Origin: Coxiellaceae bacterium
GTDB lineage: Bacteria; Pseudomonadota; Gammaproteobacteria; Coxiellales; Coxiellaceae
Length of the DNA stretch: 39,807 bases
Assembly: GCA_029210045.1 (NCBI GenBank)
Contig: JARGNX010000016.1
Location: forward strand, 1-39,807
Direction: 5' to 3'
Part shown: positions 35,870-39,807 of the stretch, piece after piece
How positions within the stretch are numbered: position 1 is the stretch's first letter
How the letters are laid out: each line of letters begins with the position of its first letter
Notes under the pieces: model-generated
Databases searched by the model: none
Told to the model about the DNA's origin: nothing
What the model saw: only the letters and a program-made list of their open reading frames with translations
Program-made: the position numbers and the translations under genes

Positions 35870-37093
35870 TTAAATAAGTAGCAAGTTACGAGGGTGTGTG
35901 TCGTGTAATGTTATGGTGCGGGTGACGCGCCGACTAGAGGCATTTAAAAAACTGAGATTACGTAGCAATTGACTGCGACGGTATGCGGGAATGACGGTGC
36001 GCTCTTGCCACGTCTTGATTTGTTTAACCAATGATAGAATGTCACTATCTATTCTTACACAAAACCTTAAATGGTACTTATCGATGGGTATGGCAATGAT
36101 GCCAGCTTCTGATTTAAGTTGCTTAGCGTAAGCATCAGCAGAATCACAGCGAGTTAGTAGCATAGCGCGCCTTACGCTTACCAAGACATAGTTACCACCA
36201 TCTGGTTTTTTGTTCACTACAGCCCAGCCGTGAATATCTTTAAACAGTTTGATTAATAGATCACGCTTTTTGAACAAGCGTGTGAGCTTTTTTGTTGGAA
36301 CAGGGGTGGTTAATGCTTTTTTTAACCCAACAAGTCTGTCTTTGGGTAATGGCGTGCCAAAGACTAGGCGTAAATAGTCGTCCATGGATTTTGCGGTAGA
36401 TTTCGGCGCAATCGCGTAACCTGCGCGTAAACTGTGTGACTTTGTTATACCCGCTATATAAATACAACGGCTATGAAGCTCTGGGTATTGAGCTAAAAAA
36501 GGAGGTAAAGCAGTGGAACATAATTCTTGATAAATATCATCAATAATTATCTCCACATGCGAGTGTATCTTTAATAAATAAACAATAGCTGCTGTTTCTT
36601 CTGCGTTAAATTGAATACCTACCGGATTATTATAAGGCGTGAATACAAAAACGTCTGCGTGCAGAAGCAAGTCATTAAGTTGTTTTAAATATCGGGTGAA
36701 GTGGTACTTCCTGTTGTTTGCAAGCGGTATGAGATCAATGGGTAAGCAGTGAGCTCCCACGTGCTTAAGTAATGGCTGATAAGCTAGCCAATTTGGCATA
36801 GGTAAAACAAAACGTGACTTGCCTTGGTTGGCCAAGTGTTGCAATGCCGCTGTGATAAGTGGCCTAACACCAGCGCCATAAGTCACGCCAAGTGATTTAT
36901 GCAATGATTTTGCAACCCCTGCTTTACTGAATACGGCTGCAGTTAAGTCTGCGGATATGACAGGGTAGGGTGTTTTTATGGTTGCTAATGTGCTCGCCAT
37001 GCATGCGGTAATAGCATGATTAATTTTAATGTGTGTTGACCCAATGCCAAAGTCATGAGATTTTCGAATCTTCCTTGATTCTTTCATAGGCAT
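35870..37093 (-). CDS. PLP-dependent aminotransferase, class I/II
   Basis: 407 residues of the aspartate aminotransferase fold. Visible are PYNNPVG at 153-159 (Asn156, Pro157, Gly159), the pyridine-N ligand Asp185 or Asp186 with Tyr188 in IIDDIYQEL, and the Schiff-base lysine Lys218 in GITKSHSLRAGYA with phosphate-binding Arg223. The C-terminal domain holds the substrate arginine (KYHLRFCVRI). The last 40 residues are basic. Substrate unknown; the class includes alanine, valine-pyruvate and ACC-synthase-like enzymes, and it may belong to a biosynthetic rather than general pathway since it sits among orphans. The ATG at 37087 is an alternative start. Confidence 0.85.
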   Translation of the reverse strand: MPMKESRKIRKSHDFGIGSTHIKINHAITACMASTLATIKTPYPVISADLTAAVFSKAGVAKSLHKSLGVTYGAGVRPLITAALQHLANQGKSRFVLPMPNWLAYQPLLKHVGAHCLPIDLIPLANNRKYHFTRYLKQLNDLLLHADVFVFTPYNNPVGIQFNAEETAAIVYLLKIHSHVEIIIDDIYQELCSTALPPFLAQYPELHSRCIYIAGITKSHSLRAGYAIAPKSTAKSMDDYLRLVFGTPLPKDRLVGLKKALTTPVPTKKLTRLFKKRDLLIKLFKDIHGWAVVNKKPDGGNYVLVSVRRAMLLTRCDSADAYAKQLKSEAGIIAIPIDKYHLRFCVRIDSDILSLVKQIKTWQERTVIPAYRRSQLLRNLSFLNASSRRVTRTITLHDTHPRNLLLI

Positions 37094-37414
37094 ATTAAAA
37101 GTTTCTCACGGTTCGACGCTAGGAGAATAACTGAATGCTCAAAAAATACACCATCCCAGCACTTATTAAAATTCCCGAAGATTATATAACTAGCCATCCT
37201 ACAAGTCCACGATAGGCCACATATAAATATTCTCCACTTGTAGTGGCGCGCCTTCCCACTAATGTGGCTAGATATACAATGCCGCAGCTTAGGATTAAAA
37301 GCAGCTAACCGAGCTGGGTCATTTAGTGTGCCAATTAAGCCCACCTTAAGTACCACCACAAGCTATATACGATACAATGCCCACCAAGAAATCAAACCAT
37401 ATCGCGAGGTAGCC
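37094..37414. other. Divergent intergenic region with an inverted repeat
   Basis: Between the aminotransferase and the orphan gene at 37415. CTACAAGT at 37199-37206 is repeated inverted as ACTTGTAG at 37236-37243, flanking an AT-rich stretch (ATATAAATAT), and a second small hairpin CCACT-TGT-AGTGG lies at 37234-37246. The rightward reading frame continues upstream to 37262, but the residues are not protein-like and a good ribosome site exists only before 37415. Confidence 0.4.
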
Positions 37415-37972
37415 ATGCCCACACACAACCCAACAGCTGCATCCTGTGCTTTATTTTCGATGTTGAGCGCACCACTGCTCGCCAAAGAAAGAGAGCTTGC
37501 CGATTACAGCAGCTCAAGTGAGAGCTTAAAGGAGTGCGTATCGGAGTTATCTAACTCTATTAGTCCTGACAGCATATCTGAAGATGTCCGACATGTTAAA
37601 ACAAAAAATGACATTGCATTCCAAGAGTATTGTAGGGCAATTGAATCGCTCATGTACGATGAGATAAAAGTGAGTGCGTCAGAACCAGCCGCGTGCATAC
37701 TGCCCACATTAGCAAAGCTATATGACACCGCTTATCAATTAAAAATAGAAGCCGAGCACACCATTGCTAATAATCTTAAGCTACCAGCAACAAGCCGGCG
37801 ACAGCTTAAATTTTATGAAGAGAAACAGTTGCTAAATCCAGGCTCTAGTGCCGCATTTTATGATGACCAACTCGATATTTTTGCCAGAACCCTTCCTGAC
37901 GATGTGAAAGTGGTTTTAGCCAATCACTATGACTGCTTTGTCCTACCCAAACCACCCAGTATGTGTTACTGA
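37415..37972 (+). CDS. 185-residue orphan protein
   Basis: Not recognised. With the ATG at 37415 (GAGGT about seven bases upstream) the protein has 185 residues, mostly helical and acidic, with a Ser-rich stretch near residues 31-53 (YSSSSESLKECVSEL...SPDSISED), then helices and an ending LANHYDCFVLPKPPSMCY. No signal peptide or membrane segment. It is divergent from the aminotransferase gene and followed at 300 bp by another orphan on the same strand. A role in host interaction is possible but unsupported beyond context. Confidence 0.6.
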   Translation: MPTHNPTAASCALFSMLSAPLLAKERELADYSSSSESLKECVSELSNSISPDSISEDVRHVKTKNDIAFQEYCRAIESLMYDEIKVSASEPAACILPTLAKLYDTAYQLKIEAEHTIANNLKLPATSRRQLKFYEEKQLLNPGSSAAFYDDQLDIFARTLPDDVKVVLANHYDCFVLPKPPSMCY

Positions 37973-38273
37973 GAAGGGCCCACCGCAGATGGCTTGTCTG
38001 GTAAGGGGTAATGATTCTAGCTAATTGAGTTTCTCATCCGTTAGTCATCCACATATGCCCGGGTGTTATATTAAATGCATCACTTATAAAGTCAAGGCAG
38101 ACCAATGCCTTCTCGTGCAGAAGATGATTTCGGTGGGTCCGTATAAAACCCTTATGATATTGGTGATATTAATTAATAAAAATTCTGATAGAAAGGATTT
38201 TGTATGGTGATTCACTTTTTATATTAATTGCTTTATAAAGTTTGTAATTTTAAGTAAATAGCATCGGTATAGT
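37973..38273. other. Intergenic region without a supported gene
   Basis: Contains a small hairpin (AAGGCA at 38094-38099 with TGCCTT at 38106-38111) and an AT-rich stretch before the next gene. A TTG-started 61-codon frame at 38025 lacks a ribosome site and is not accepted. No clear promoter hexamers. Confidence 0.4.
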
Positions 38274-39602
38274 ATGAGACAAACAATTCTAAAAGTATCG
38301 CAACATCTTAGGTTCAAGTCTACAGTCGCTAGTAGTAAATTAAGACAACAGATTTGCGGCAGCTCAACTACAGCTGTTGATTTCTCTAAAACCTTGGTAG
38401 CACGTATTGAAGCCCGAGGCGCACTGACGCCAATGCCTGAATTTGAACCTGCAGTTATAGCGATGCTAGAAACACTGGAGTCTGATAAGACACAAGAGCA
38501 AGTCGACAAGCAGGGCGAGCTTGCTAAAGAGATGGTATGTCATGCGCAACGCCAACTGCTGCATTTAACGTTGCAGTTTCGGGGCTTTGATTTAGATTAT
38601 AATTACAAGCCAACCTACGGTGGTCAATTCCCCTATATTCCAAGCATGATGACGATAGCTAACGTGCTGGCATTGCTTGATGCGTTAACACGCCAACGCT
38701 ATGATGGCTTGCCGATGCATTACCATGTTGAACGTTACTTGTATCGCATGCATGAAATGCATCATTTGCCATCATGCGCCAACAGTAAGCCAGTTTTTTT
38801 GCCGGTATTGTTTGATCTTAGCCTGGTTGAGCTCATTCAAGTGAGACCATTGCAGCTTGGTCTGGTCGGCGTATTAACTGATGAAGCTGTGTTTGCTGAT
38901 GGGCATTTTAATCCGCCGTCTGATTTTTTCTTTCACGACTTTAGTCATTTGGTGCGTATGGTGACTTTTAACGAACAAGCGCGCGCAGGAGAATCCGTTA
39001 GCGCATGCATCAATAAAGAAGCCGCTTTCTTGCATGAAAAATTACTTCCCGCCATTAAAGTGACAGCGGATGACAGTTATCATGACCGTAATATCAAACA
39101 ACTCATGACCGTGTTGCTGTTTGAAATCTTTCATGAATCAGCTTTTGCTGTCAATCGTGAGCAAATAGCTAAGGCATTTGCTTTTGAGTCTGGTGATGCA
39201 GCTCCGTTTGAATATATGTCCACATCAGATTTTCCTCATGAAAGACTTGAAATATTGCGGTGTAAAACCGCTAACTTAGTGAGCGGATCCGGCCTTTTTA
39301 GTTCGAAAGACAGGGTTGAGGTGCGCCGCTTTATGGATACGTCGCCTAACTTTCTTGCTAATGCTTATCATCGCTTGCATACCGGATTTTATGATCGTAA
39401 AGAAGCTCGCGCTGATGACTTACCAGCCATGGAGCAACGGTCGGCCTATAACATCGCTGAAGCGGCGTTACGTGTAGCGGATATTTGCCTACCAGGGCAT
39501 AGTTATACATTGGATCAATTAAAAGCAAAAGCTGTCGATCGGCGCTCGTTAGAGGGTTACCCTGGCGATGACACCCGCGCTCCCTCAATAAAGCCAGGCT
39601 AG
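38274..39602 (+). CDS. 442-residue orphan protein with His/Asp clusters
   Basis: Not recognised. Probably cytoplasmic or secreted without a signal peptide; no membrane segment. Notable are a His-rich segment RYLYRMHEMHHLPSC and, further on, DFFFHDFSHLVRM, with EIFHES later; the spacing of His, Asp and Glu recalls a helical metal-dependent hydrolase (HD-like) or iron-binding site, but no known signature is complete. The C-terminus is Pro/Asp-rich (GYPGDDTRAPSIKPG). No Shine-Dalgarno sequence is visible before the ATG. It lies in an orphan-rich block with the aminotransferase and the gene at 37415. Confidence 0.65.
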   Translation: MRQTILKVSQHLRFKSTVASSKLRQQICGSSTTAVDFSKTLVARIEARGALTPMPEFEPAVIAMLETLESDKTQEQVDKQGELAKEMVCHAQRQLLHLTLQFRGFDLDYNYKPTYGGQFPYIPSMMTIANVLALLDALTRQRYDGLPMHYHVERYLYRMHEMHHLPSCANSKPVFLPVLFDLSLVELIQVRPLQLGLVGVLTDEAVFADGHFNPPSDFFFHDFSHLVRMVTFNEQARAGESVSACINKEAAFLHEKLLPAIKVTADDSYHDRNIKQLMTVLLFEIFHESAFAVNREQIAKAFAFESGDAAPFEYMSTSDFPHERLEILRCKTANLVSGSGLFSSKDRVEVRRFMDTSPNFLANAYHRLHTGFYDRKEARADDLPAMEQRSAYNIAEAALRVADICLPGHSYTLDQLKAKAVDRRSLEGYPGDDTRAPSIKPG

Positions 39603-39793
39603 TTACGTGGTAAGTTATCCATGTTATATCTATCTGCATGCAAAAGTAACCTCAACATTAGCGCTCTATGATTTATATATATTCACATAAGTTATTAACA
39701 TCGCTAATCACTAAGTTTTTTTCATTATTTAAGTAAACCCTAAGAATTCAGCATTACAATCCACTTGTGTGTTACATAAGTCGAGAGTTATAT

Positions 39794-39807
39794 ATGTCAA
39801 AGCCTAT
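39794..39807 (+). CDS. Possible start of a gene cut by the window end
   Basis: ATG at 39794 with GAGAG about eight bases upstream opens MSKP and runs off the window. Nothing can be said of the product. The 190 bases before it are AT-rich with no other feature seen. Confidence 0.35.

Noticed and set aside
37262..37414. N-terminal extension of the orphan gene at 37415
   Set aside because: The extra 51 residues are not protein-like in composition and lack a ribosome site, whereas GAGGT precedes the ATG at 37415.
38025..38210. 61-codon frame starting with TTG
   Set aside because: No ribosome site or promoter, and a composition unlike neighbouring proteins.

Overview
The window reads as chromosome of a gammaproteobacterium with moderate-to-low GC (roughly 40% by eye). 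The housekeeping genes point there: a nudE-cysQ-mdh operon, hemW, tsaD, plsY, orn, fabV, a short lexA and an MshA-like pilin. Between them lie proteins with no obvious housekeeping role, including a degenerate eukaryotic-like protein kinase, a pair of paralogous orphan proteins and orphan membrane proteins. That mixture is typical of host-associated lineages such as Legionellales, Coxiella and Berkiella. I infer such a lifestyle but cannot prove it. I saw no rRNA, tRNA, CRISPR array or insertion sequence.

Layout. 0.2-6.8 kb: orphan gene A1 converges on hemW; then a short candidate gene with a strong terminator, the overlapping nudE-cysQ-mdh operon, and a kinase-like gene converging on mdh. 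6.8-13.4 kb: tsaD (probably leaderless), plsY and a GNAT gene, a Y-family polymerase gene, a small-ORF-lexA operon with a large inverted repeat over its promoter, and an aldehyde dehydrogenase gene. 13.4-18.8 kb: MshA-like pilin, a serine hydrolase of beta-lactamase fold, fabV with a hotdog protein, a membrane peptide, orn, and a 56-residue gene with a very strong terminator. 18.8-24.7 kb: an M20 amidohydrolase divergent from a 1181-residue hydantoinase/5-oxoprolinase. Its leader holds 79-bp tandem repeats that duplicate the translation start. A LysR regulator follows. 25-30.9 kb: small orphan genes, a cupin, an SMR/Gdx exporter behind a hairpin covering its ribosome site, a membrane protein made of two nearly identical halves, a bPH2 protein, a solitary tyrosine recombinase and a GGQ release-factor-like protein. 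31-39.8 kb: A2 (paralogue of A1), a second serine hydrolase, an APC permease with an operator-like palindrome, and a run of orphan genes with an aminotransferase.

How the genes fit together. Core metabolism and maintenance are represented by the TCA cycle (mdh), phospholipid synthesis (plsY), fatty acid synthesis (fabV), tRNA t6A modification (tsaD), RNA turnover (orn), nucleotide clean-up (nudE, cysQ) and the damage response (lexA, Y-polymerase). The 19-24 kb block looks like a salvage module for amino-acid derivatives. Genes A1, A2, the kinase-like protein and the orphans at 35-39.6 kb are the best candidates for undescribed host-interaction proteins. Convergent neighbours repeatedly share their stop codons, so transcripts probably overlap.
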